A DNA stretch of 64,000 nucleotides from Caenorhabditis elegans. Its lineage: Eukaryota > Nematoda > Chromadorea > Rhabditida > Rhabditidae. This document shows, one piece after another, positions 37,318 through 48,800 of the stretch. Each line of letters starts with the position of its first letter. The first letter of the stretch is position 1. Location of the stretch: positions 62,001 through 126,000 of the forward strand of contig NC_003283.11 of NCBI RefSeq assembly GCF_000002985.6, in the 5' to 3' direction. A program made the translations under genes and the position numbers. The notes under the pieces are model-generated. The model saw only the letters and a program-made list of their open reading frames with translations. It made no database searches and had not been told where the DNA came from.

Positions 37318-37880
37318 ACCAAAAATACAGAAAATAGGCGGTAGGTAGGCAGGCGCCATGACCAAAATTCGTTGAAAAATCGTCATATTGAATCGAAGGT
37401 TGAGGTGTGTGTCATAGGTGTGCCAGATTTTTTTTTTCAATTTTTTGAAAAACTTCAAACATTTTATAAACATTACAGAGTTATCGGAAATTTTCGAGAT
37501 TTCATCAAAAAATAAACTACAGTCGGAAAATTTTCAAAAAATCCAGAAAAAAACATATTTTTTAACAAAAAGTTAACAACTTCCAGTAAAACTCAGTATT
37601 ACAAATCTTTTCGAATCACACCTGGTCAGGATGTCCCATTACCGTTTGATCTACGAAAATTGCGAATTTATTCGAAGAGAAAAATGTGACGTCAGCACGT
37701 TTTTAACCATGCGAAATTAATTGAGAAGTCTGCGTCTAAATACCGTAGATCAAACTTCAACGGAATTTACGCCAAAATACAGAAAATAGGCGATAGGCAG
37801 GCAGGCGTCAAAATCAAAATTCGTTGAAAAATCGTCAAAACTCGAAACGCGATTGAATCAAAGGTTCAGGTGTGTCTCTC
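37318..37880 (+). repeat. Local direct duplication of a 95-105 bp segment
   Basis: Copy 1 at 37318-37412 and copy 2 at 37772-37877 share AAAATACAGAAAATAGGCG, the GGCAGGCAGGCG patch, AAAATTCGTTGAAAAATCGT and a final TTGAGGTGTGTGT/TTCAGGTGTGTCT. Between them is a CACGTGGTGTCAG-related fragment (37621-37755). Confidence 0.65.
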
Positions 37881-38575
37881 TGTGTAGAATCTCTTTTTTT
37901 TTCTTTCTGCTTCTTCTCGCGTTTCGCTCCTTCTTAGTGTATTTCCGACACATGTCTTCTCGGAATGACAGTCTCTGTTGAGCAACACAAAAAACGGCTC
38001 CTTATTCGTATATTGCCGCTCTCTATCTACCTTCTCCTCCAACGGTCAAATGTTTACTTTATGTTTGCTCATTTCAAAGACAGGGCGAGAGAGCAAAATT
38101 GAGGAAAAAAAAACATACAGACAACAAGCCTAGAAAAATTTTCGTCGGATTTTGACCCGATATATTTTTTGACATGAAAGGATACGCGGATGGCGCCGGA
38201 TATAAACAAAAAACGATACGGGACATTGTTTATACTAGGCCTTAGCCTGAATACTGGTCTCGACACGATAAATGTTTGGCAAATGCGAGAAGGTGTGTGC
38301 CTTTAAAGAGAAGTACTGTAATTTCAATTTGTGGAATTTTCATCGATTTTTCATAGTTTATCGACAACAAACGCATTAATTTTTTTAATAACTTAAGTAA
38401 ATTAACACGTGGTGTCAGGCTGTCCCATTACGGGTTGATCTTTAAAAATGCGGGAATTTGACGTCAGCACGTTCTTAACCATGCGAAATCAGTTGGGAAG
38501 TCTGCGGCTAAACTCCCGCATTTTGGAAGATCTACGTAGACACGTGGTGTCGAGGCACCACCGAAAGGAGAACAG

Positions 38576-38776
38576 GTGAAAAAGGAGAATTTCGAAAAGG
38601 AGAATTACGAAAAGGAGAACGACGAAAAGGAGAACAACGAAAAGGAGAACAACCAAAAGGAGAACGACGAAAAGGAGAACACAAAACCCCGCCCATTTTT
38701 CCGTGCCGTGCGCAAGTTTTTGCTGAAACTTCTGCAAATTTTAATTTTCAAGCGAAACAACGAAGCTCCGAAATAA
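38576..38776 (+). CDS. 66-codon lysine/glutamate/asparagine-rich ORF in palindrome arm (doubtful gene)
   Basis: ATG-started frame with a 5-residue repeat (KENDE/KENNE type) for about 35 residues, then a short unique tail (PRPFFRAVRKFLLKLLQI). The mirrored arm has the same frame, with only a few residue changes. No family is recognised. The conserved frame may simply follow from the high identity of the arms; there is no evidence of expression. Confidence 0.2.
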   Translation: MKKENFEKENYEKENDEKENNEKENNQKENDEKENTKPRPFFRAVRKFLLKLLQILIFKRNNEAPK

Positions 38777-38805
38777 CGTATCGCGTGTTGTTTATCACGA
38801 ATGCG

Positions 38806-39006
38806 TTATTTCGGAGCTTCGTTGTTTCGTTTGAAATTTAAAATTTGCAGAAGTTTCAGCAAAAACTTGCGCACGGCACGGAAAAATGGGCGGGGTTTTG
38901 TGTTCTCCTTTTCGTCGTTCTCCTTTTGGTTGTTCTCCTTTTCGTTGTTCTCCTTTTCGTCGTTCTCGTTTTCGTAATTCTCCTTTTCGAAATTCTCCTT
39001 TTTCAC
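38806..39006 (-). CDS. Mirror copy of the 66-codon ORF (doubtful gene)
   Basis: Same length, start and stop as the + copy at 38576-38776. It differs at two positions, an E-K-E-N unit reading E-N-E-N and an isoleucine replaced by asparagine near the end. No promoter or splice signal could be assigned. Confidence 0.2.
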   Translation of the reverse strand: MKKENFEKENYENENDEKENNEKENNQKENDEKENTKPRPFFRAVRKFLLKLLQILNFKRNNEAPK

Positions 39007-39563
39007 CTGTTCTCCTTTCGGTGGTGCCTCGTGGTGTCAAGCTGTCTCATTGCGGATTCATCTACAAAAAATGCGGGAATTTTTCCCGGAAAAATTGTCA
39101 CGTCAGCACGTTTTTAACCATGCGAAATCATTTTAGATGTCTGCGCCTCTCCTTCCGCATTTTTCGAAGATCAAAGCGAAATGGGACTTTCTGACGTGCG
39201 AAGATGAAACAGAAACAGGACACTCTGACACCATGTGAATCAGTAGATATTATAAAACTATCAGTTTATGAGAATGCCTACTTTCTGGCGCGAAAATAGC
39301 GGCAACAGTTGAAACTACAGTACTCTTTAAAGGTGCACACTTTTTGAATTTAACTAACTAGAACAAAAAATTGTCGCGGTGAGACCGGATACCGTATGTT
39401 TGGCGCAAAAATCGCAAAATTTCCCGTCTGGGTAATAAAAATTACAGAATTTAAATTTTTCGGTAAAATCGGAAAACCGAAATTTTGACGATTTACATGT
39501 TTTTTTTGAAAATACGCTTATAAAAAATTAACTCGAAAAAATCTCAGCAAATTAAAAGTGCTC

Positions 39564-39687
39564 TTTTTTCCACTTCTACGACTTTAAAGGCGGTGCACTA
39601 ACGCGCCATCCATTGATTTTTGAAGAGCGTGGCGAGACCAATGGGTTGCGCGCGACACACCTTTAAAGTCGCAGAAGTGGAGAAAAA
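39564..39687. repeat. Short palindrome with CTTTAAAG
   Basis: The arms CCACTTCTACGACTTTAAAG and CTTTAAAGTCGCAGAAGTGG are inverted, around a GC-rich centre with CGCGCC and GCGCGCGACAC. Confidence 0.65.
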
Positions 39688-40130
39688 TGGACTGTATGTT
39701 CGGAAAAATGTTCAAAGTTTTTAAAAAGTATAAGCTATGTTTTTAAAAAAATCTAATTTTTTTGGCTGGATACTCTATTTGAAGTTGTAAATTTCAAAGA
39801 AAAAATACTCAAGCGGCATCACATAAATATCATGATATTCGGAATTTCAAAAGCACGTCTGCCTGCGCGTGTATTCAAATTTTCGGATTACGCGCACTTT
39901 GGCTTAATGCCAATACTCCACTGGTTTCGGTTTGCTACAGAAATATTTGAGAAAGAAAGAAATTGAGAGAAAGTTTTACGGGTTTTGCCATATGGAAACG
40001 GATGTTTTTCTAACGCGGAAGAAAAATGGAAACTGAGAAGAATCGGGTAAACACAATGGGAGGGATGCTCCAGAGGAGAGGCTATCTCATTTGTCGAAAT
40101 TTTTGAATTTTTCGGAATAAAAATATATTA

Positions 40131-40438
40131 CGGGAACACAAAATTCTGAGAATGCGTATTGCGCCACATATTTGACGCGCAAAATATCTCGTAGCGAAAA
40201 CTACATTAATTTTTTAAATGAGGTTTTCCTTCATTTCTTCATATTATTTTATTTGTTTTTTTTGCTTCATTTTAATATTCCATCTATAAATGTGTTTATT
40301 ATTTTAATTCATTTCGATATCAAGGCCCGTAAATCGGCAAAAGCACTACAGTAGCCATTTAAAGAATTACTGTAGTTTTCGCTACGAGATATTTTGCGCG
40401 TCAAATATGTTGCGCGATCCGCAATTTTGTGTTTCCGG
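40131..40438. mobile_element. Palindromic element with GACGCGCAAAATATCTCG arms, 308 bp
   Basis: The left arm starts CGGGAACACAAAATTCTGAG and the right arm ends GCAATTTTGTGTTTCCGG. Both contain GACGCGCAAAATATCTCGTA or its complement. A relative lies at 59895-60140 in a GTPase-gene intron. A GGTCTCG-type half element follows at 40440-40620. Confidence 0.75.
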
Positions 40439-40639
40439 ATCTTGACACGACAATTTTTTGTTAATAATTTTAATCCATTTTCTTAAACGAAAAACTGATC
40501 ATGAAAGATCCGCAGCAACGAAAAGTTCAAAGCTACAGTACTCCTATTTAAAGGTGCACACCCTCTTTCCACAAAGAATTGTCGTTTCGAGACCGGGTTA
40601 ACACTTTTCGTTTCAGATCATCGAAAAATCAAAATAAAA

Positions 40640-41469
40640 TGTTCGGGAAAATATCAAACAATTTCAAAATTTCATCACATTTATAAAGAAATTTGTAAAA
40701 AAAAATGCATCTACACAGAAACAAGAAACAAGCTTTTTCTGGTTTCTCCACAACCTATTCGTATTCTCATTTACTTTGGCACTTTCGATATGACACTTGT
40801 CGTCGAATCTTGCCCCCCCCCCGAAACATGGGCCCAATTACTGTACTAATTATTCCGCATGTCTCATTACCTACCCGTCTGTATCTCCTTTTTTGTTTCA
40901 AGTGTGGCGTAAAGGAGAAGCTTGTGGTGGTGATCCGACTCATCTATTTTCAAGGTTTTGGGTTTGATTGGGAAAAGGTAGTAGTACAGAAAAGTGGGGA
41001 AGGATTATGATAATTTGAGGGAGCGATCAGTGGAAAAGTACACTGATAATCTCCGATGAGGGAGGGGAGACACTACTATTCTTATTACCTATGCGCGGAA
41101 AATGATTTACTCGTATATTGAGTGGGGGGTCTCATTTCACTCGGTAACCTAATCCTGAAAAAATAAATATCAAGAATAACACCTGAAAATTGCTAGCCAG
41201 AAGCAAGTACCTTGCCAATTGAAATGGCATTACGACCCCCGTTTTCACCCTCATTACCAGAGACGAGACAGCCAATGATCCAGTTGTTTGACATTGCTAA
41301 CGGAAGAGAAGCGCCAATTACCTTTCATTGGCAGATTTAGGAAACAATTTCTCAATGTCTGTCAAATGGAAGTCGAACACACAAAATTTTTTTAAAATCA
41401 CATTGTTTTTCTTTCAACCAAAAAAAGGAAGGATTTGAAATAACAATTTATGTAACAATTACGGGAAAC
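40640..41469. other. Region downstream of rps-27
   Basis: Moderately A/T-rich with no repeat recognised from elsewhere in the window and no supported gene. 41200-41345 is closest to unique coding-like composition but has no long frame. The minus-strand 3' UTR of rps-27 must lie in its right-hand end. Confidence 0.4.
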
Positions 41470-42036
41470 TTATTGCTTCTTGCGGAAGGAGCATCCCTCG
41501 GTGAGCTTGGCCTTTCCTCGGGTTGGCTGGCAGAGGACGGTGTTGCATCCAACGCAGACGACGACGGTGGTGGCGTGCGAGAAGACGGTCGAAATCTGAA
41601 AAAAAAACCGAATTAGTATGGGAAAATTGCATGGTAGAAAAAAAGTGAATTTGAGCATATCTGACGTGAGAAATATATTTATAGACCGAAATTAAGGTCA
41701 TAATCATCATGAAATGCAAATCCTAAATAATGATTGAAAGGAAAATTTTCGTAAACGAAAATGGCTACTTCTCGGAGCATTAGATGTTGAGATTTAACAA
41801 GTTGAATACAAGAATCGTTCAATCTCAGAAAACGGGCGGTTTGTCGCACAAAAACTTTTGAAACAACAAATTTTCATGAACAGCTATTAAGCACATAGGC
41901 TCAATCTTACCTTGAAGCATCCCGAGCACTTAACGTCCATGAAGTAGGAGTTTGGGTGTTGAACAAGACGCTTAAGCTTGTGGCATCTGATCTCCCTTTG
42001 TGGCTCTGGGTGAAGAAGGTCAACGGCCAAAGGCAT
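41470..42036 (-). CDS. rps-27: 40S ribosomal protein S27 (eS27)
   Basis: Component of the small ribosomal subunit. Two exons, 42036-41911 (42 codons) and 41595-41470 (41 codons plus TAA), join in phase 0 to give 83 residues, the usual length. The start [12 protein letters not shown] and the stretch [18 protein letters not shown] are typical of eS27. The C4 zinc finger is CSGC (residues 37-40) and CVGC (55-58), as the family requires. The intron, 41596-41910, has canonical GTAAG and TTTTTTTCAG ends. In C. elegans this gene is, from memory, F56E10.4. A pyrimidine-rich acceptor lies 29 bases before the ATG. Confidence 0.97.
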
Positions 42037-42064
42037 TTTTATTCCACTTGTTGAGCGGGGCTGG

Positions 42065-42075
42065 CTGAAAATATG
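42065..42075 (-). promoter_or_regulatory. Likely trans-splice acceptor of rps-27
   Basis: The minus strand reads ACATATTTTCAG then CCAGCCCC, 29 bases before the ATG. Ribosomal protein genes in C. elegans are commonly trans-spliced to a spliced leader, and this sequence fits an acceptor. Confidence 0.55.
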
Positions 42076-42084
42076 TGAATTGAG

Positions 42085-42817
42085 AAAATAAATAGTATAT
42101 TTGAAAGAAGGGAAGACGAGATAAACGGAAAAACACGATTGCGGAACATTACGAAAAATTTCGAAATTTATTATTTTTTTAATAACATTTGTTTACCGGC
42201 CGGACAAGACAAACCAACTTCGAAACGAGGAATAAATCAAATTTCATATTTAAAATGAATCAAAACCCATGATTAAACGAAATGACAAAAATCGATAACG
42301 TGTATAGAACGAACTCAAGCTGAACCGAGAACCGAGAAATTCAGGGTTTTTAGTATTTTATTATTTATTTTAGTTTTATTTAAGCTGATAATTTCGAAAC
42401 GTTATGATTTGAATAAAAATCGTGGAATATTGATATTTTCCCAAAAATTCCACTTGGTAGAATCACAAATCTAGGCAAATTGGCCGTTTTCTATCACAAA
42501 TTACGAGCGAAAACTACAAATAATGCAATTTTTATATACTTTTCTAACTAAAAACCTGAAAAAAATATCGAAAAAATCGGGAAAACAGTTGAAAAACGGG
42601 AAAAAAAGGGTTAAAATTTTAGGCCCAGCAATTTCATCGCCTTCCGCAAACCGTGCGGTGGGGCGGAGAATGTAATGGTGCGGCGCGGTTTTCGGAGTGT
42701 CGTAGCGCGCTGTGTTTATCGTAAATCGGCGCGAACTCTTTTTTGAAGCAATTTTTTTTGGTTTTTATTGAAAGTTAGTCTCAAAACTCGTATTATTTTA
42801 AAATTTTTTTATTAAAC
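42085..42817. promoter_or_regulatory. Divergent promoter region between rps-27 and the CABIN1-like gene
   Basis: About 730 bases between two head-to-head genes, so both promoters should be here. It includes a GC-rich patch at 42645-42735 (CGCCTTCCGCAAACCGTGCG, GGCGCGGTTTTCGG) on an A/T-rich background. No specific motif is assigned. Confidence 0.5.
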
Positions 42818-42827
42818 TAAAATTTAG
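42818..42827 (+). promoter_or_regulatory. Possible trans-splice acceptor of the CABIN1-like gene
   Basis: AAAATTTAG ends two bases before the ATG at 42830. This is close to the C. elegans acceptor consensus, with A in place of C before AG. Such short leaders are typical of trans-spliced mRNAs. Confidence 0.4.
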
Positions 42828-42829
42828 AA

Positions 42830-45800
42830 ATGGAAGAACCATCAGAATTGGGCGCAAGCAAGGAAAAACCGATTGAACTCAATGAAGACGACGAGTCTTC
42901 CGACGGAGAGGTTTGTGGCAAAGCTTAAAATTCACGGAAACCAGCATTTTAATTCAATTTTATTGCAGAATTCCGTAATAATATTGGACAGCGACACAGA
43001 GCCTGAAGATGGCGCCGGCGGTGAAGAGGATGAGGACAATGGTGAGGATTCAGAAGAAGAAGATGAAGAAGACTCCGACGAGGAGGAATCTGAAGATGAT
43101 TCCGATAGTTCTGTGGATACGGAATCTGTGAATTCAGTCTGGTCTAATGTTGATGAAGAAAACGGCGAGGAAATTACAACAGAAGCCGCTGAAGCAAAAA
43201 TTATAAAGAAATTCGAAAAAGCCATTTTCTCTATAGCCGACAACGACTCTGAAACAGGCCGACGGATTCTGGAAAAGCTTCTAAACGACGCAATAATTGC
43301 CACATACAACCAGGAGAATCCAGACTTTGAGCTGCTCGACGAGCCACCGAGATTGGCGAAAATGCTTCAAGTTTTCATAGCGAGCCACCGGAATCTGGCG
43401 AAATTATGTGAAAAAGAAGTGGAAAATGCGGATGAAAAGGAGAAGGAGCAACTGAAAAGTGAAGAAATTCAACATTTATGTCAAGTTCTGGCTTATGAAC
43501 CGAATAGTTCGGATATTTGGCTCGACGTCGCACTTAAATCAATAGAATTCGGGGATTTAAACTTTTCAAAATATGCTTTCAAACGGTGTGAGACCCTAAA
43601 AGAGTCCCTGGAATCCCACGCAACTCTGCTATATTTAACGTGTGATTACAACGAAAGTCTGATGATTATGAAACAATTCCAAGAGCAAAATGATGTGTTA
43701 AATGATAAATTAAAGTACCTGAAGCATAAAATCCGATCCACAAATCAATATTATAAACTATCGTGTGATCGAATTTTCGAGGAAGATGAAGTTTATGCGG
43801 ACGTCCAAAGTGTTGAAAAACGGAAAATTCAGGATTTCGACGAGCGAATTGAGGCGTTGCGGAGCCGAGTTGTGGGGAAAATTGAGCAGCGAGACGTAGA
43901 TTTTCGTGATGAAGAGGAGAAGTGCTCTGTGATTCCGATTCGAATTGAGGCCGATCAGGAGTAGAATTTTTAGCCTTAAAAATACTGAAAAAGGAAGAAA
44001 AATATTCTTTTTAATAAGCGAAAAATTATCAGAAAAAGCTATTTTTTACCTGAAAAAATTGCTCTGAGCTTGTTTTTGTTGAATTTTCTAGCCAAAACTT
44101 GATCTGAGCAGATTTGTAAAAAAAATACACAAAATCCCACAATTTTTGCAGAAAATTTTTTAAAAAAGATATTTAACAAAAAAAGACGGTTTGAACAATA
44201 TTTTCGCAATGATCGTCGGAAAAATGCGAAAATTTTGTAACTGTGGAGAGAAATTGAGGAAAATTATACGAATCTGTGCAGTTTTAGCCGATTTTTGTTT
44301 TTAAAAAAATTTAACGTCAAAAAAAAAATTCAACTAAATTTTTAGGTTTTTATACAAAAAAAATGTTGGAAATTCTGGAAATTTGGGTATTTTCGGCACG
44401 AAATTAGAGTAAAATTCATTTAAAACAATTTCAAACAAATAAAAAGGGTTAAAACGGGATAATTTGCACAAATCTGACCAGATTTAGCTGATTTTTTTGA
44501 GAAGAATTCTGGAAAAACGTTGTTTTTTTAATCTCCACTTTTGCTTAATTTCACCAAAAATCCTAAATTTTGCCAATAAAAGAAACTTGAATTTTCTGAA
44601 TTTTCTCTCCAAAACGCGAATTTAAAAGATAAAATTTGGAAGTTTATTGAATTTCACTTTTTAAAAAATGTTTTTTACGGGAAAATTTTCATTTAGAAAA
44701 AAGATCAAAAAATACTGGAAAACCACTGAAAAACTATTATAATAATTTAATTTTTCAAGGAAGTTGTTGCCAATTTCTCGAAAAATAGTAATTTTCAAGT
44801 AATTTGAAGAATTTTCGCGCATTCTAATTTTCAACAAGTAATTATCTTATGCCGGAAAATAAATAAAAAAAATGATTTAAAAATAATTACGGTCTATTTT
44901 CTGTCATAAAATTCAATTTTAAAAATTCAATATGCTCCTTTTTTGGCAAAAAAAAATTAACTCAGATAGGCTTAAAATAATTTTTAAAAAATTTCCAGTC
45001 TCCAAACAGTTTGCACAATTTTCTGCGACCTCTTCGACCGTATCCACGCCTATTCTCACTGTCGGCATCAGCTCATCGAGTTCACCGAATGGGAATCGCG
45101 GCGAGACCATCTAGACGTTCTCGACACAGTTGAGCATCTCGTAGACGTCGTGGAATGTGTAGAGGACATTTCACAGAAAGTAGAAGAGCTGGAGAACCTG
45201 AAACGTGGAGCAAAAGGACGTCGGAAGAAGCAGCAGCAGAAAGATGAGAAAAAAGAGTATTTGGCGAGCTGGAGGAAGAGATTATTTGTGGAAAAGAACT
45301 CTGAGGAGCCTCCAATAGTGATCACTATTGATTCAGAAGCTTGTACAACTGCTGATGAGGATGATGAAGAGAACACATCACAGATTGAAGAGATTCTCGG
45401 AATGCCCGAAAATGAGTTGGCTCAAGAGTTTGAGCTGGTTTTCAGCGAGCTCAAGTCGATTAGGAGTGGCGGAAAACGAAGGGAACGGTAAAAATCTGAA
45501 AAAAAAACATTGATTTTTATTGTGATATAGTTTTTTAAAAAACTTGAAAAATTAATATACAATTTAATTTAAGAAAAAATAAAGAATTGCAAATATTTTT
45601 TAATTCTCTGAAAATTTTTTTAAAAAATTACCTTTTATTCTGTTTTATTTCAGAGAAAATTTTTCAAAAAAAAAAATAAATTTTGGAAAAAAACGAAAAA
45701 ATAATCTGCTGAAATTCTGAAAAATTCCAATATTTTTTTTCTATCAAAATCGAAAAAAAACCCTTCTTTGTTTCAAAGCAAATCAATCCAATTTTTAAAA

Positions 45801-48800
45801 AGAAAATTTGAGAAAAAGCCCGAAATTTTAAAGATTTTGTGGAGAAAAGCTTTTTTTAATTGAGTGTGAATAAAATCAATCATCGAAATTTTGCGAATTT
45901 TATTTTAAAAATATTGATATTTTGGCTGAGTTCTCCCAAAATTGCTAAAAAAAAAAGAGGAATTTTTAGTGAAATTTTTTTTTTCTGAAAATCTACATTT
46001 CCATCTTAATTTCTAAAATTTCAGAACTCCGCCACCATCAAAACCTCACGAATTCATCGATTGCGACATGATTCTTCAACTTTTGGAAACAATATTCTCT
46101 GGTGAATCCCGTTCGATTCTAGAGATCCTGGAACACACTCTATTCCTAATCTCCGATCATACCCCGGCTCACGGAGCACTTCCAGAAAATATGAGAGAAG
46201 TAACGAGAGAGATGTACGCCAGGCTTGCACTTTTCGATGAGATTTCTGATAAAAAATTTGAGAAATTGAATGTGATGCTCGTGGAGCTCGACTCGAAAAA
46301 GGCGATGCAAGTGGCAGTGATTAAGTATATTTCGCCGTTTTCTGGCGGAAATTCTGTGGAAAATGGAGAAGAAACACGCGATGGGATCCTAAGATTTATG
46401 TGGAAATACGCTCAAACTGGGCTCAAGGATGAGATCAAGTACGGGCAAAAATCTGTAGAGATTATGAAAAAAAAAAAGCAAAATTTTTTTCCCAGTAAAA
46501 CGCAGAAATTTCAGCATTTTTTATCGTTTTCCGAGAAAAAATATTTGGAAATATTTATTAAATTTTTCCTTTGAAAATTGACAAAAGATCGAAAATGTTT
46601 CATTTTTTTCAAAGAAAAGTGGAAAAATGGAAAGTTTTCTCGAAAATAACAGAAAACGGAAACCTTTAATTTTTAAATAAGTTTTTCTGAAAATCAAAAA
46701 AAAAAGTTCAAAAAATCGAAAATGTTTATTTTTTCTACATTTCTGCCGAAAAACGTTTAAAAATAATGTAGACATCGAAATTTTTTTAAAATTTTTCTCT
46801 GAAAAACGCTAAAACTCGAAAAAAAAAACGCTAAGAACGCTAAAAATTCGAAATTTTCGTTTTTACCGCCGAAAAATTTAAAAAAAGTCTAATTTTTTCG
46901 TTTTTAAAATTTTTTTCTCTCGATTGCTTCCGTTTGAATGAAAAAAACACACAAGAAAAATTAAAAAAAAAAAAAACTTTTTCGCTTTTTTTAAAAATTT
47001 TCTATCAAAAACTCTGAAATATATTCTTAAATGAAGAAATTAGTTGTTCTTTTAATTTTTATGAAAATCGCCGAAAAAATTGAATTTTAAAAAATTTATC
47101 TGAAAAATGCTGTGAAAAATTGAAAAAATCGGCAAAAAATAAGTTTTTAAGAAAATTATTTCCGATTTTCCTTCTTTTTTTAAAAGTAAATGTTTAAATT
47201 TCTCAATTTTTCAGACTAGAATATCTGGAAACCCTGCTCTCTCTGATGCACCATGACGAGTCAATTGCCACGTCATATGGCTCATTTGCCACGTGGGACG
47301 TCGAGCTAAGCATTGACGACCTACAAAAGAAAAAGAGAATCGATAGTGTGAAGCAATTGTGGAAATCCAACAATTATGCAAATCTCGTCGATATTATACA
47401 AAATGATATAGATTTCGCTGTGATAAGCGTCGAGGAGGCAATCGAAATGTGGAGCTTCTGGGTTCACTCTCTGGAAAAGCTGAAATTACACGTGGAACTG
47501 ATTGAGCTCGTCGCACGGCTTATGCATTTTTATCTCTTTTCCGAGGAAGCTTCGACTCAAAATCCCGAGAAAATCGAGCGAAACGTGGATGTGCTGCTGC
47601 TGAAATTCCAGAAAATTCGGGGAAAAGAGCTCAGAAAAGCGCCGATATCGATAATTTCAACAATTGGATATCTCACGTGTATTGCTTTCAAGAAATATTC
47701 GAAATTTGAGAAGGATTGGAAGAATTGGAGAGTTTTGTATGAAATTGTCAAAATTCATCGTGGTGATGCGAAGAAATATATTGAGCAGTTGGATAAGGCG
47801 GAAGACCCGGATACGATGCCACTGATGGAGCTGGATTTGTTGGTTAAGGCTCATGATGTTCTTGGAGAGCATCAGTGTTGTGCTCAGAAAAATGTTCGTA
47901 GTTTTGGAAGAATTACAAAAAGTTTACAAAACAAAATGATTAAAATTTGAAATTTAACATAAATAGTGGATAATTTTTTCTGAACTCTATTTTTTGGCTT
48001 ATACATAGTTCAAATATCATTACAACAATAGTTCTTCACAAAAATTGTCCAAAAAAAAGATTTCAATCCAAGAAACCTGATTTTTGAATATAGCGTCTAA
48101 ACTGTGAAACACTAGTTTCAGCCGACGTATCTTTTTAACGAAAGTTTCAGGGCAAAGTTAATATGTGCAAACAATGAAAATTTATCTGAACATTATGATA
48201 CTTCTACAAACCTTCCATTAAAAATATGTTTTTTTTGAGTTACAGTCGTTTTAGTAATCATCATCAAAAAGAGACTCACGAGATGTCGGCCGCTTTATTA
48301 CTTTATCACTTTCCATAGTTTTAGTGAATAATTAAAACATGCGAAAACACATAGACCAGATCGCAGGCTATATTTTACCAGATGAACATTTTTTGATAAC
48401 ATTTTTTAGTTTTTGAAGTTATACTTATTGGAAAAAATAGCGAAGTCATCAAAAAACTAATGGGGTTAATCAAGTAGTGTCGTGAAATTAAAAAGTGTAT
48501 TTCAATACACATTTTGCCTTATTCAAGTAACATCGAAAACATGTATTTCAATACAGTTTGTGACGTAATTCCGCGACATTTCTCGACATTTTTTCACAGT
48601 TGTTTTATCGAAATTGTTCTCCTGCGACGACAAATTTTGTGAATTTTCACCCTACGTGGACAAATTTTTCAGTGTTTTTCATTCAGCTTTCTGGCTGTCG
48701 GATAATCTCGAGAAATGTCGAGAAATTTCGCGGAATTACGTCACAAACTGTATTGAAATACATGTTTTTGAAGTTACTTGAATAAGGCAAAATATGTATT

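Larger units (their letters stand above)
38552..39030. mobile_element. 479-bp palindrome with 8-bp target duplication and two mirrored ORFs
   Basis: The ends GAGGCACCACCGAAAGGAG and CTCCTTTCGGTGGTGCCTC are perfect inverted repeats, flanked by the octamer GTGGTGTC on both sides (38544-38551 and 39031-39038). The arms stay nearly identical to a short centre around 38791. Each arm holds a 15-bp tandem repeat (AAAAGGAGAACGACG-like) and the same 66-codon ATG-initiated ORF, + at 38576-38776 and - at 39006-38806, converging tail to tail. Confidence 0.85.
38406..39237. mobile_element. Two CACGTGGTGTCAG elements inside the GGTCTCG element
   Basis: The first copy runs from 38406 to about 38540 and lacks its right terminal repeat. 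The second starts CACGTGGTGTC at 38541, is broken after 11 bases by a palindrome, and resumes at 39031 with a duplicated GTGGTGTC, ending CTGACACCATGTG at 39237. Internal TGACGTCAGCACGTT and AACCATGCGAAATCA are shared by both. Confidence 0.7.
38250..39396. mobile_element. GGTCTCG-type palindromic element, interrupted by other elements
   Basis: The left end (ATACTGGTCTCGACACG, from about 38250) and right end (GTGAGACCGGATACCGTA, to 39396) match the ends of intact copies at 58913-59122 and 62094-62291. Both halves carry the diagnostic CTTTAAAGAG...TACTGTA words. About 830 bp of other transposon DNA lies between the halves, which in intact copies are only about 200 bp apart. Confidence 0.7.

Noticed and set aside
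41596..41910. C/D box snoRNA in the rps-27 intron
   Set aside because: An ATGATGA C-box-like word occurs on the minus strand, but no CTGA D box follows at a suitable distance.
42932..43309. 125-residue minus-strand Ser-rich ORF
   Set aside because: Antisense of the acidic exon of the CABIN1-like gene; serine codons mirror GAA/GAC codons.
43961..43964. CABIN1-like gene ending at the TAG at 43962
   Set aside because: The donor GTAGAA at 43961 joins in phase to 44999 and continues with conserved helical sequence for nine more large exons.
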